Assembly: GCA_004214175.1 (NCBI GenBank)
Contig: SGZH01000009.1
Coordinates: 1 to 35,717 of the forward strand
Reading direction: 5' to 3'
Length of the DNA: 35,717 nt
Source of the DNA: Flavobacteriales bacterium
Lineage (GTDB): Bacteria; Bacteroidota; Bacteroidia; Flavobacteriales; Flavobacteriaceae
Shown here: piece by piece, positions 1 through 7,413 of the stretch
Numbering within the stretch: the first letter of the stretch is position 1
Layout of the letters: each line of letters begins with the position of its first letter
Translations under genes and position numbers: made by a program
Notes under the pieces: generated by a model
Told to the model about the DNA's origin: nothing
The model's database searches: none
Seen by the model: only the letters and a program-made list of their open reading frames with translations

Positions 1-312
1 GGACAATATCATGTTCTAGGTGGAAAAATATCACCGATGGATGGCATTGGTCCGGGCGAATTAAACATTTCTTCCTTGGTTGATAAGGTAAAATCTGGAG
101 TTGTAAAGGAACTTGTTTTTGCTTTAAGTTCAACTATGGAAGGTGACACCACTAATTTTTTTATTTTTAAACAAATCGAAGAATTTAAAATTACCACCAC
201 TACTATAGCACGAGGAATTTCGGTAGGGGATGAATTGGAATATGCGGATGAGGTAACTTTAGGTAGAAGTATAGTGAATAGAATTCCCTTTGAAGCTTCC
301 TTAAAAAATTAG
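1..312 (+). CDS. recR: Recombination mediator RecR, C-terminal part (5' truncated by window edge)
   Basis: The first base is already in frame, and 103 residues precede the TAG stop, about half of the usual ~200-residue RecR. The visible part is the Toprim domain: it opens with the [16 protein letters not shown] block typical of RecR, followed by the segment [14 protein letters not shown] that matches the family's acidic Toprim motif, and ends with the [17 protein letters not shown] block. RecR works with RecO (and RecF) to load RecA on gapped single-stranded DNA in the cytoplasm. The N-terminal helix-hairpin-helix and zinc finger lie outside the window. The next gene starts four bases after the stop, so they are probably cotranscribed. 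Confidence 0.93.
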   Translation, partial: GQYHVLGGKISPMDGIGPGELNISSLVDKVKSGVVKELVFALSSTMEGDTTNFFIFKQIEEFKITTTTIARGISVGDELEYADEVTLGRSIVNRIPFEASLKN

Positions 313-316
313 AATT

Positions 317-1435
317 TTGAAATTATCTGTTATCATATTAAACTATAATGTTCGCTTTTTTTTAGAGCAATGTATTTTAAGTGTTCAGGTTGGTTTAAAA
401 AAAATTGAGTCTGAAATTATCGTAGTAGATAACAATTCTTCTGACGACAGTTGTCAGATGGTTAAACAATTGTTTCCTGAAATTATTTTGCTAGAAAACA
501 AAGAAAATCTTGGTTTTAGTAAAGCCAATAATCAGGCAGTTAAAATTGCAAAAGGAGAATATGTTTGTATTCTTAATCCTGACACTGCAATAACAGAATA
601 TACTTTTGGTGAGGTCTTAAAATATGCCAATTCTAAAGGTAATTTGGGAGCTTTAGGTGTTTACCTAATGGATGGGAAAGGTTCTTTTTTACCTGAGAGT
701 AAACGTAATTTACCCACTCCAAAAGCCGCATTTCTTAAGCTAATAGGATGGAGTAATAGCTATTATGCCAAACATATAGAGCCCTTAGATAGTGGTGAAG
801 TATCGGTTTTAGTTGGAGCTTTTATGTTCATGAAAAAATCTGTTTATCAAGAGGTTGGTGGTTTTGATGAAGATTATTTTATGTATGGTGAAGATATTGA
901 TTTATCTTTTAAATTAACAAAAGCTGGCTATCGAAATTATTACCTGGGTACAACAAATATTTTACATTATAAAGGAGAAAGTACCAAAAGAGATAAAGCT
1001 TACTTTGATCGTTTTTATGGAGCGATGTTTATTTTTTACCAAAAACATTTTAAGACCAATATTGGTTTTAATGTACTCGTAAGATTGGGGGTGTTTTTAA
1101 CAAAAAGAATCAAAAAATCTTCAAAAACTACAGAAAACCAAATCTATCAAATCCAAAAAACCTACTTTTTAAGTGAAAATTTAAAGTTGTCGGAAATACT
1201 TTCTGAAAAATTAAAAACAGAGATACAAACAGTTTCTGAGGATATTTTTTTAGATGAAGAGTTATCAAATTGTTGCTTTATTTTTGATGTAGATTATATG
1301 TCTTACTCACAAATTTTAACAGTAATGAAAAATTTAAGTGGATTTGATAATAAATTTCGCATAAGACCTCCAGGTTGTAATTTTATTTTAGGAAGTGATC
1401 AAAGTGATGAAAATGGTTCTGTACTCGTTTTTTAG
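317..1435 (+). CDS. Family 2 glycosyltransferase with unassigned C-terminal extension
   Basis: A GT-A fold glycosyltransferase, 372 residues, acting at the cytoplasmic face on a lipid-linked or surface glycan. Residues 1-11 (KLSVIILNYN) are the usual GT2 opening, VDNNSSDD near residue 37 is the nucleotide-binding loop, NPDTA near 93 stands in the DxD region, and GGFDEDYFMYGEDIDL near 182-197 is the acceptor-side ED motif seen in rhamnosyltransferase-like (WbbL-type) enzymes. From about residue 265 to the end there is a further ~105 residues with no GT motif that I can name. The start is TTG at 317, four bases after recR; it is preferred because it gives the standard N-terminus and no ATG lies nearby in frame. 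Donor and acceptor cannot be read from the sequence. Confidence 0.85.
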   Translation: MKLSVIILNYNVRFFLEQCILSVQVGLKKIESEIIVVDNNSSDDSCQMVKQLFPEIILLENKENLGFSKANNQAVKIAKGEYVCILNPDTAITEYTFGEVLKYANSKGNLGALGVYLMDGKGSFLPESKRNLPTPKAAFLKLIGWSNSYYAKHIEPLDSGEVSVLVGAFMFMKKSVYQEVGGFDEDYFMYGEDIDLSFKLTKAGYRNYYLGTTNILHYKGESTKRDKAYFDRFYGAMFIFYQKHFKTNIGFNVLVRLGVFLTKRIKKSSKTTENQIYQIQKTYFLSENLKLSEILSEKLKTEIQTVSEDIFLDEELSNCCFIFDVDYMSYSQILTVMKNLSGFDNKFRIRPPGCNFILGSDQSDENGSVLVF

Positions 1436-1467
1436 GCGAATGACTCTTTAAAAATATAAATTTTAAC

Positions 1468-1475
1468 TAATTTTG
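1468..1475 (+). promoter_or_regulatory. Bacteroidota -7 element upstream of the E2 gene
   Basis: TAATTTTG matches TAnnTTTG exactly and ends 32 bases before the E2 start codon. No clear TTG -33 element is visible. This suggests that the E2 gene has its own transcript. Confidence 0.5.
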
Positions 1476-1507
1476 CGGTATATAGAAAAACCTTCTTTTA
1501 GATAATT

Positions 1508-2824
1508 ATGATGACAAAATTTGAATTGAAATTACCAAAAATGGGAGAAAGTGTTGCGGAAGCAACCTTAACTAGTTGGTTGAAAGAAGTTGGAGATACT
1601 ATTGAAGAGGACGAAGCAGTATTAGAAATTGCTACCGATAAAGTAGATAGTGAGGTGCCAAGTGAAGTAACGGGTATTTTAGTTGAAAAACTTTTTGATA
1701 TTAATGATGTGATTCAAGTAGGACAGACTATTGCTATTATTGAAATAGCTGAAGAAGGAGCTGTTCCTGAAGTCTCTGCTCCAGTGGCAGAAAATGAGGT
1801 GATTCCAACAAAAGAGATAATTGCTGCTGTAGAAGCTCCTGTTTTAGAAACTGCACCAAGTGTTGTGCAAAGCTCAGACAGTCGTTTTTATTCACCTTTA
1901 GTTAAAAATATTGCTGCAGCAGAAGGTATTTCACAACAAGAATTAGATCAAATTTCTGGAACAGGAAAAGATGGAAGAGTTACTAAAAACGATATTTTGC
2001 AATTTGTAAGAAATAGAAGTACTCAACCTTTAATAAAAGAAACCACGACAATAAATAAGGAAGCTCTACTAAAAGAAAGTAAACCAGCTCCAACAACTCC
2101 AGTATCTGTTAATGGAGGGGATGAAATTATAGAAATGACTCGTATGGGCAAATTAATTGCTCATCATATGGTAGAGAGTGTTCAAACTTCTGCACATGTA
2201 CAGTCTTTTATTGAAGCAGATGTGACCAATATCTGGAATTGGCGTAAAAAAGTAAAAGATGGATTCACAAAACGAGAAGGTGAAAATTTAACTTTTACAC
2301 CAATTTTTTTAGAGGCAGTTGCAAAAGCATTAAAAGACTTTCCGATGCTTAATATTTCAGTTGATGGGGATAAAATAATCAAACGAAAAAATATCAACCT
2401 TGGTATGGCTGCTGCATTAGCAGATGGTAATTTAATAGTTCCTGTAATTAAAAATGCAGATCTTTTAAATTTGGTTGGAATGACTAAAGCGGTTAACGAT
2501 TTAGCCAAAAGAGCTAGAGCTGGTCAGCTAAAACCAGATGATATTCAAGGAGGAACTTATACCGTTACTAATGTGGGTACTTTTGGGAGTATTATGGGAA
2601 CACCAATCATCAATCAACCACAAGTAGGTATATTAGCACTTGGAGCCATCAGAAAAGTTCCTGCGGTTATTGAAACTAAGGAAGGTGATTTTATCGGAAT
2701 CCGTTATAAAATGTTCTTATCGCATTCCTATGATCACAGGGTAGTTAATGGAGCATTAGGAGGTCAATTTGTGAAAGCAGTAGCTAATTACCTTGAGGCC
2801 TGGGATTCCAACAGAGAAATATAA
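1508..2824 (+). CDS. Dihydrolipoamide acyltransferase (E2) of a 2-oxoacid dehydrogenase complex
   Basis: E2 core enzyme that moves an acyl group from the E1-charged lipoyl arm to CoA. Domain order: a lipoyl domain at residues 1-80 with the lipoylated lysine in EIATDKVDSEV (K45), a Pro/Ala/Glu-rich linker, a peripheral subunit-binding domain at ~128-166 (SPLVKNIAAAEG..GRVTKNDI), a second linker, and a catalytic domain from ~205 to the end. The active-site segment SYDHRVVNGALGG carries His410, but the usual Asp of HxxxDG is Asn414. EIATDKVDSEV and the C-terminal layout resemble branched-chain or pyruvate E2s of Bacteroidota; the substrate is not decided by sequence alone. No E1 or E3 gene is adjacent. 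Two ATGs are possible, 1508 and 1511. It has its own predicted promoter. Confidence 0.92.
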   Translation: MMTKFELKLPKMGESVAEATLTSWLKEVGDTIEEDEAVLEIATDKVDSEVPSEVTGILVEKLFDINDVIQVGQTIAIIEIAEEGAVPEVSAPVAENEVIPTKEIIAAVEAPVLETAPSVVQSSDSRFYSPLVKNIAAAEGISQQELDQISGTGKDGRVTKNDILQFVRNRSTQPLIKETTTINKEALLKESKPAPTTPVSVNGGDEIIEMTRMGKLIAHHMVESVQTSAHVQSFIEADVTNIWNWRKKVKDGFTKREGENLTFTPIFLEAVAKALKDFPMLNISVDGDKIIKRKNINLGMAAALADGNLIVPVIKNADLLNLVGMTKAVNDLAKRARAGQLKPDDIQGGTYTVTNVGTFGSIMGTPIINQPQVGILALGAIRKVPAVIETKEGDFIGIRYKMFLSHSYDHRVVNGALGGQFVKAVANYLEAWDSNREI

Positions 2825-2868
2825 AAAATGATTTTTATTTTTTCGTAACATTCAAGAGGTCTATTCTA

Positions 2869-2876
2869 TATATTTG
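2869..2876 (+). promoter_or_regulatory. Bacteroidota -7 element upstream of the exonuclease gene
   Basis: TATATTTG is an exact match, ending 18 bases before the ATG at 2895, which implies a short leader of roughly a dozen bases. Confidence 0.5.
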
Positions 2877-2894
2877 TTAGTATAAAAATTCATA

Positions 2895-3722
2895 ATGGAA
2901 TTAAAATTAAAAAAACCCATATGCTTTTTTGATTTAGAAACAACGGGGGTAAATGTTTCAAAAGATCGCATTGTAGAAATATCAATACTAAAAGTTTTTC
3001 CGAATGGAAACAAAGAAAGTTTTACTTGGCGTGTAAACCCTGAGATGAAAATTCCTCCAGTTACTACTGCAATTCATGGAATTTCTGATGAAATGGTGAT
3101 AAACGAGCCTACTTTTAAAGAATTAGCACCAAAAGTTTATGAGTTAATAAAGGATAGTGACCTCGGTGGATTTAATTCCAATAGATTTGATATTCCGCTA
3201 TTGGCTGAAGAATTATTTAGAGCTGAAATTGATTTTGATTTAAAAAATAAACAAGCAGTTGATGTGCAGACTATTTTTCATAAAATGGAAAAAAGAACCT
3301 TGGAAGCCGCCTATAAATTTTACTGTAATAAAGAGCTTACAAATGCACACAGCGCAGAAGCAGATACCCAAGCCACTTATGAGGTGTTAAAGGCACAGTT
3401 AGACAAATATGACGATTTAGAAAATGATATGGATTATCTTTCTAAATTTAGTGCTCACCAAAAATTTGCTGATTTCGCTGGTTTTATTGGTTACAATAAA
3501 CAAGGTCAAGAAATTATTACTTTCGGTAAACATAAAGGAAAAGTGATTGAAGAATTGTTTAAAACGGAGCCAGGCTACTTTAGTTGGATACAGAATGCAG
3601 ATTTTCCTAATTATACAAAGAAGGTAATGAGAGATTTAAAAAACAGAATCAATAATAAATACGAGGGTCCTATTACTGATCAAAGTTTGGATATGTTAAA
3701 AAACAAATTCAATACAAAATGA
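2895..3722 (+). CDS. DEDDh-family 3'-5' exonuclease with C-terminal DUF3820-like domain
   Basis: A DnaQ-like exonuclease of 275 residues. All five catalytic residues are visible: D13 and E15 in FFDLETTG, D99 in NSNRFDIPLL, and H152 and D157 in NAHSAEADTQ, so this is the DEDDh type found in the PolIII epsilon subunit and related repair nucleases. The C-terminal ~70 residues contain ITFGKHKGK followed by an aromatic-rich helix (GYFSWI), resembling the small DUF3820 module often fused to these exonucleases. It probably trims 3' ends in repair or RNA/DNA turnover rather than acting as the replicative proofreader; that is inference. The stop overlaps the start of the next gene by four bases (ATGA), so the two are translationally linked. 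Confidence 0.88.
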   Translation: MELKLKKPICFFDLETTGVNVSKDRIVEISILKVFPNGNKESFTWRVNPEMKIPPVTTAIHGISDEMVINEPTFKELAPKVYELIKDSDLGGFNSNRFDIPLLAEELFRAEIDFDLKNKQAVDVQTIFHKMEKRTLEAAYKFYCNKELTNAHSAEADTQATYEVLKAQLDKYDDLENDMDYLSKFSAHQKFADFAGFIGYNKQGQEIITFGKHKGKVIEELFKTEPGYFSWIQNADFPNYTKKVMRDLKNRINNKYEGPITDQSLDMLKNKFNTK

Positions 3723-4330
3723 AAATAATTTGTGTAGGTAGAAATTATGTAGATCATATTGAAGAGTTAAATAACTTAGCTCCAAAAGATCCTGTCTTGT
3801 TTTTAAAACCTGACACTGCTATTTTGTTAAAAAAACAACCTTTTTTTATTCCTGAGTTTTCTGTTAATGTGCATCATGAAGTAGAAATCTTAGTTAAGAT
3901 TAATAGAATTGGAAAACACATTGATAGAAAATTTGCACATAAGTATTATGATGAAATTGGTTTAGGGATAGATTTTACAGCCAGAGATCTTCAGTCTCAA
4001 CTCAAAGAAAAAGGATTACCTTGGGAAAAAGCTAAAGCATTTGATGGTTCCGCAGTTATTGGTGATTTTGTATCCAAGACAAAGTACACAAACATAAATA
4101 ACATAAATTTTAGTTTAAAAAGAAATAATAAGATTGTTCAAAGAGGAAATACTTCCTTGATGCTTTGGAAAATTGACACTTTAATTGAATACATATCTAA
4201 ATATTTCACTTTAAAAATTGGAGATGTTATATTTACGGGGACTCCATCGGGAGTGGGTAAAGTATTCTCAGATGATGTTTTAAATGGCTTTATAGAGGAA
4301 GAAGAAATATTTTCTATAAAAGTTAAGTGA
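3719..4330 (+). CDS. Fumarylacetoacetate hydrolase family protein
   Basis: 203 residues, the length of the single-domain FAH family (fumarylpyruvate hydrolase, acylpyruvase, oxaloacetate decarboxylase or tautomerase). Visible motifs are GRNYVDHIEELN near the N-terminus, the metal-binding HHEVEILV block, the GIDFTARDLQ segment, the KAKAFDGSAVIG block holding the catalytic Lys/Asp, and the FTGTPSGVG signature near the C-terminus. These enzymes use Mg or Mn to cleave or decarboxylate short beta-diketo acids. The exact substrate cannot be told from sequence; the acylpyruvase/oxaloacetate branch is the likely one for this size. It overlaps the exonuclease by four bases in an operon, a pairing with no evident functional logic. 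Confidence 0.85.
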   Translation: MKIICVGRNYVDHIEELNNLAPKDPVLFLKPDTAILLKKQPFFIPEFSVNVHHEVEILVKINRIGKHIDRKFAHKYYDEIGLGIDFTARDLQSQLKEKGLPWEKAKAFDGSAVIGDFVSKTKYTNINNINFSLKRNNKIVQRGNTSLMLWKIDTLIEYISKYFTLKIGDVIFTGTPSGVGKVFSDDVLNGFIEEEEIFSIKVK

Positions 4331-4398
4331 TACCGAAAATATATTCGATAAAAAATATAGCTGAAATTGCAGGATATAATGATGATTTTACTTTATAA

Positions 4399-5646
4399 AT
4401 GTTAGCAGAAATAATTACCATCGGGGATGAGATTTTAATTGGACAGATTGTTGATACTAATTCAGTCTTTATTTCTAGAGCACTAAATAAAATTGGAGTT
4501 CAAGTATATCAAATTACATCCATACAAGATGATCGTTTACATATTTTAGAAGCGTTAACAAATGCGCAAAAAAGAGTTGATATAGTTGTTCTTACTGGTG
4601 GCTTAGGACCAACTAAAGACGATATTACAAAAGTAACTTTATGTGATTTTTTTAAAGATCAGCTTATTGAAAATAAAGAAGTTTTGAAGCACGTAAAACA
4701 GCTTTACAAAAAATTTACCAATCAGCACCCGCTTCCTGAAAATTTAAATCAGGCATTGGTTCCTTCTAAAGCTACTGTATTAAAAAATGATTTCGGAACC
4801 GCTCCAGGTATGTGGATGGAGCAAGATAATACGGTCTATATATCCTTGCCTGGTATCCCATTTGAAATGAAAAACTTAATGAATTTAAAGGTGCTTCCAA
4901 AAATTATTGAAAAATTTGATTGTCCTTTTATATATCACAAAACATTATTAACTATTGGAAAAGGGGAAAGTGAAATTGTTAAAATTATTCATCAATGGGC
5001 AGATGCCTTACCTAGTAATATAAAATTAGCTTATTTACCCTCCCTAGGTAGAGTTCGACTTAGACTTTCTTCAAAAGGTTTTGGAGAATTAAAGATCAAA
5101 AAGGAAGTAGATAAGCAAATGGATCAATTGCATGAATTATTAAATGATATTGCAGTTGGTTATGAAAACGAAACAAACTTAGTCGATCAAATTGCACAGC
5201 TTTTTAATACAAATAAGAAAACACTAAGTGTTTCCGAGAGCTGTACTGGTGGAAAAATTGCAGAAATGATTACTACTGAGCCTGGTATATCTTCTTTTTT
5301 CAGAGGCAGTTTAGTTGCTTATGCTACAGATACCAAAACTTCGATCTTAGGAATTAATAAAAATACAATAGATAAATTTTCTGTTGTTAGTAAAGAGATA
5401 GCCGAGTTGATGGCGATAGCATCTAATAAAGTTTTTAAAACAGATTATGCAATTGCCACTACAGGAAACGCAGGACCTAGTAAAGGAGATGCTGATGATG
5501 AGTTGGGTACTGTACATATAGCAATAGCAAGTCCGAAAGGCGTGGTGTCAAAGAAATTTAATTTCGGACAACCAAGAGAGCGAGTTATCTTAAAAACAAC
5601 CTATAAAGCTCTTGAAATGCTTCAGAAAGAAATTTTAAAAAACTAA
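4399..5646 (+). CDS. cinA: CinA-like protein: NMN deamidase / pyrophosphatase
   Basis: 415 residues, the full two-domain CinA. The N-terminal ~170 residues are a molybdopterin-binding-like domain (EIITIGDEILIGQIVDTN, VVLTGGLGPTKDD) that in studied CinA proteins hydrolyses ADP-ribose-type pyrophosphates. The C-terminal ~160 residues are the PncC-type NMN deamidase (SVSESCTGGKIAE, GSLVAYAT, ATTGNAGP), which recycles NMN into NAD synthesis. The family name comes from competence loci in Gram-positives, but no competence gene is nearby. In flavobacteria it commonly sits just before rpmB, as here. The 68 bases before its ATG contain no gene and no strong promoter match. Confidence 0.93.
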   Translation: MLAEIITIGDEILIGQIVDTNSVFISRALNKIGVQVYQITSIQDDRLHILEALTNAQKRVDIVVLTGGLGPTKDDITKVTLCDFFKDQLIENKEVLKHVKQLYKKFTNQHPLPENLNQALVPSKATVLKNDFGTAPGMWMEQDNTVYISLPGIPFEMKNLMNLKVLPKIIEKFDCPFIYHKTLLTIGKGESEIVKIIHQWADALPSNIKLAYLPSLGRVRLRLSSKGFGELKIKKEVDKQMDQLHELLNDIAVGYENETNLVDQIAQLFNTNKKTLSVSESCTGGKIAEMITTEPGISSFFRGSLVAYATDTKTSILGINKNTIDKFSVVSKEIAELMAIASNKVFKTDYAIATTGNAGPSKGDADDELGTVHIAIASPKGVVSKKFNFGQPRERVILKTTYKALEMLQKEILKN

Positions 5647-5656
5647 TTTTCTTTTG

Positions 5657-5687
5657 TTGTAGGTAAGAATAAATTTTACTAAATTTG
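5657..5687 (+). promoter_or_regulatory. Promoter of the rpmB-rpmG-DUF4295 operon
   Basis: TTG at 5657-5659, a 20-base spacer and TAAATTTG at 5680-5687 match the Bacteroidota housekeeping promoter in both elements. It precedes rpmB with a leader of roughly 28 bases that is A-rich and has no Shine-Dalgarno sequence. Confidence 0.65.
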
Positions 5688-5720
5688 CACCCTGTTTAAA
5701 ATAACTAAAAGATATTAGAA

Positions 5721-5960
5721 ATGTCAAGAGTTTGTGAGCTTACTGGAAAAAAGGCAATGTTTGGGAATAACGTTTCTCACGCTATGAATAAAACAAGAAG
5801 AAGATTTAATGTAAATCTGATAAAAAAACGTTTTTATTTACCTGAAGAAGATAAATGGATTACTATCAAAGTAGCTGCTTCAACCTTAAAAACAATAAAC
5901 AAAAAAGGAATTACTGCAGTAGTTAAAGAAGCTCGTGAAAAGGGTTACTTAAACAAATAA
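5721..5960 (+). CDS. rpmB: 50S ribosomal protein bL28
   Basis: 79 residues, basic, with the family opening SRVCELTGK followed by [14 protein letters not shown]. It is a structural protein of the large subunit near the E site. The N-terminal segment keeps one Cys but not the paired cysteines of zinc-type bL28. It is first in a three-gene ribosomal operon with rpmG 27 bases downstream. Confidence 0.97.
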   Translation: MSRVCELTGKKAMFGNNVSHAMNKTRRRFNVNLIKKRFYLPEEDKWITIKVAASTLKTINKKGITAVVKEAREKGYLNK

Positions 5961-5987
5961 GCATCTTAATAATTAAAGTCGATTACA

Positions 5988-6170
5988 ATGGCTAAAAAAG
6001 GAAATAGAGTACAAGTGATTTTAGAATGTACAGAGCACAAATCTTCTGGAAAACCAGGTACATCTCGCTACATCACTACTAAAAATAAAAAAAATACTCC
6101 AGATCGTATGGAGATTAAAAAATTCAATCCGATTCTTAAAAAGATGACCCTACATAAGGAGATAAAATAA
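5988..6170 (+). CDS. rpmG: 50S ribosomal protein bL33
   Basis: 60 residues. The start [17 protein letters not shown], then [20 protein letters not shown], identify bL33. Only one Cys is present, so this is the zinc-independent form. The protein sits near the E site of the large subunit. It is cotranscribed with rpmB, and the DUF4295 gene begins six bases after its stop. Confidence 0.97.
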   Translation: MAKKGNRVQVILECTEHKSSGKPGTSRYITTKNKKNTPDRMEIKKFNPILKKMTLHKEIK

Positions 6171-6176
6171 TTAGAC

Positions 6177-6329
6177 ATGGCAAAAAAATCAATAGCATCA
6201 TTACAGACAGGCTCTAAACGTTTAACAAAAGCAATTAAAATGGTAAAATCGGAAAAGACCGGGGCCTATACTTTTGTAGAGTCTATTATGGCTCCAAACC
6301 AGGTAAATGATTGGTTCAATAAAAAATAA
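6177..6329 (+). CDS. DUF4295 small ribosomal protein (bL38-like)
   Basis: A 50-residue basic protein starting MAKKSIASLQTGSKRL and ending with NQVNDWFNKK, too short for a 60-residue ORF cutoff. I recognise it as the DUF4295 family, restricted to Bacteroidota and almost always encoded after rpmG. The cryo-EM structure of the Flavobacterium johnsoniae ribosome described a new large-subunit protein, bL38, and to my knowledge this family is that protein; the identification here is from memory of the family, not from a search. The placement six bases after rpmG and before a terminator makes it the last gene of the ribosomal operon. Confidence 0.88.
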   Translation: MAKKSIASLQTGSKRLTKAIKMVKSEKTGAYTFVESIMAPNQVNDWFNKK

Positions 6330-6350
6330 AATCGATTAAATATATATATA

Positions 6351-6378
6351 AAGCCACTTTTTAAAAAGTGGCTTTTCT
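6351..6378 (+). terminator. Rho-independent terminator of the ribosomal operon
   Basis: AAGCCACTTTTT/AAAAAGTGGCTT is a perfect 24-base inverted repeat at 6351-6374, followed by TTTTC. It lies 21 bases after the DUF4295 stop and separates the ribosomal operon from ftsY. Confidence 0.85.
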
Positions 6379-6407
6379 ATTTAATAATATTTACAACAGA
6401 AGTAGCT

Positions 6408-6415
6408 TATATTTG
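6408..6415 (+). promoter_or_regulatory. Bacteroidota -7 element upstream of ftsY
   Basis: TATATTTG is an exact match, ending 28 bases before the ftsY ATG and just after the preceding terminator. No clear -33 TTG. Confidence 0.5.
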
Positions 6416-6443
6416 TAATTAATTAGATTCTAAAAAACTAACT

Positions 6444-7397
6444 ATGAGTTTTTTTAAAAAAATATTTTCAAAAGAAAAAAAAGAAACCTTAGACAAAGGT
6501 CTTGAAAAAACTAAATCGTCATTTTTTGATAAGCTTAGTAAAGCTGTTGTGGGAAAAAGTAAAGTTGATGATGATGTTTTAGATAATCTTGAAGAGGTAT
6601 TAGTGTCTAGTGATGTAGGAGTAAAAACAACGCTAAAAGTGATAGATCGTATCGAATCCCGAGTTTCAAAAGACAAATATCTAGGTACTGATGAACTTAA
6701 TAAAATTCTTCGCGAAGAAATAGCGGGGCTATTAAGTGAGACTAATACAGGTAATGCCATCGAATTTGATATCCCTAAACAAGATACTCCTTATGTGATA
6801 ATGGTGGTAGGTGTCAATGGTGCAGGAAAAACGACTACAATTGGTAAACTAGCTAATCAATTTAAAAAAGCTGGGAAACACGTTGTTTTAGGTGCCGCAG
6901 ATACATTTAGAGCTGCAGCAATTGATCAGCTGCAAGTCTGGGCAGATCGAACAGATGTTCCTATTGTTAAGCAATCGATGGGTAGTGATCCGGCAAGTGT
7001 TGCTTTTGACACCCTAAAAAGTGCTGTTAAGCAAAAAGCAGATGTAGTAATAATTGATACTGCAGGAAGACTTCACAATAAGGTTAATTTAATGAATGAG
7101 TTGACAAAAATAAAACGTGTAATGGAAAAAGTAATTCCTGAGACTCCTAATGATGTTTTATTAGTTTTAGACGGTTCAACTGGACAAAATGCTTTTGAAC
7201 AGGCCAAACAATTTACAGCTGCTACTGAAGTTACCTCACTAGCAATTACAAAATTAGACGGAACTGCTAAAGGTGGTGTTGTGATAGGTATTAGTGACCA
7301 ATTTAAAATTCCCGTAAAATATATTGGTGTGGGTGAGGGTATTGATGATCTTCAAGTTTTTAATAAAATTGAGTTTGTAGATTCTTTCTTTAAATAG
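6444..7397 (+). CDS. ftsY: Signal recognition particle receptor FtsY
   Basis: 317 residues: a short N-terminal segment plus a complete NG domain, without the long acidic A domain of E. coli FtsY. GTPase motifs are in order: GVNGAGKTTTIGKLA (P-loop), DTFRAAAIDQL (G2/I-box region), DTAGRLHNKVNLM (G3) and TKLDGTAKGG (G4), with the closing GVGEGIDDLQVF. It receives SRP-bound ribosomes at the inner membrane. The matching SRP RNA is also in this window, about 12 kb away. rimO follows after 16 bases and is probably cotranscribed. Confidence 0.96.
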   Translation: MSFFKKIFSKEKKETLDKGLEKTKSSFFDKLSKAVVGKSKVDDDVLDNLEEVLVSSDVGVKTTLKVIDRIESRVSKDKYLGTDELNKILREEIAGLLSETNTGNAIEFDIPKQDTPYVIMVVGVNGAGKTTTIGKLANQFKKAGKHVVLGAADTFRAAAIDQLQVWADRTDVPIVKQSMGSDPASVAFDTLKSAVKQKADVVIIDTAGRLHNKVNLMNELTKIKRVMEKVIPETPNDVLLVLDGSTGQNAFEQAKQFTAATEVTSLAITKLDGTAKGGVVIGISDQFKIPVKYIGVGEGIDDLQVFNKIEFVDSFFK

Positions 7398-7413
7398 CTT
7401 TCAATTAATTAAT

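Noticed and set aside
2840-2868. T-rich region after the E2 stop as a terminator
   Set aside because: The possible stem is only a short A/T pairing with no stable hairpin, so it is not listed as a feature.
4399-5646. CinA as part of a competence locus
   Set aside because: No DNA-uptake gene is nearby; the two domains match the general NMN deamidase/pyrophosphatase role, and the context is ribosomal.
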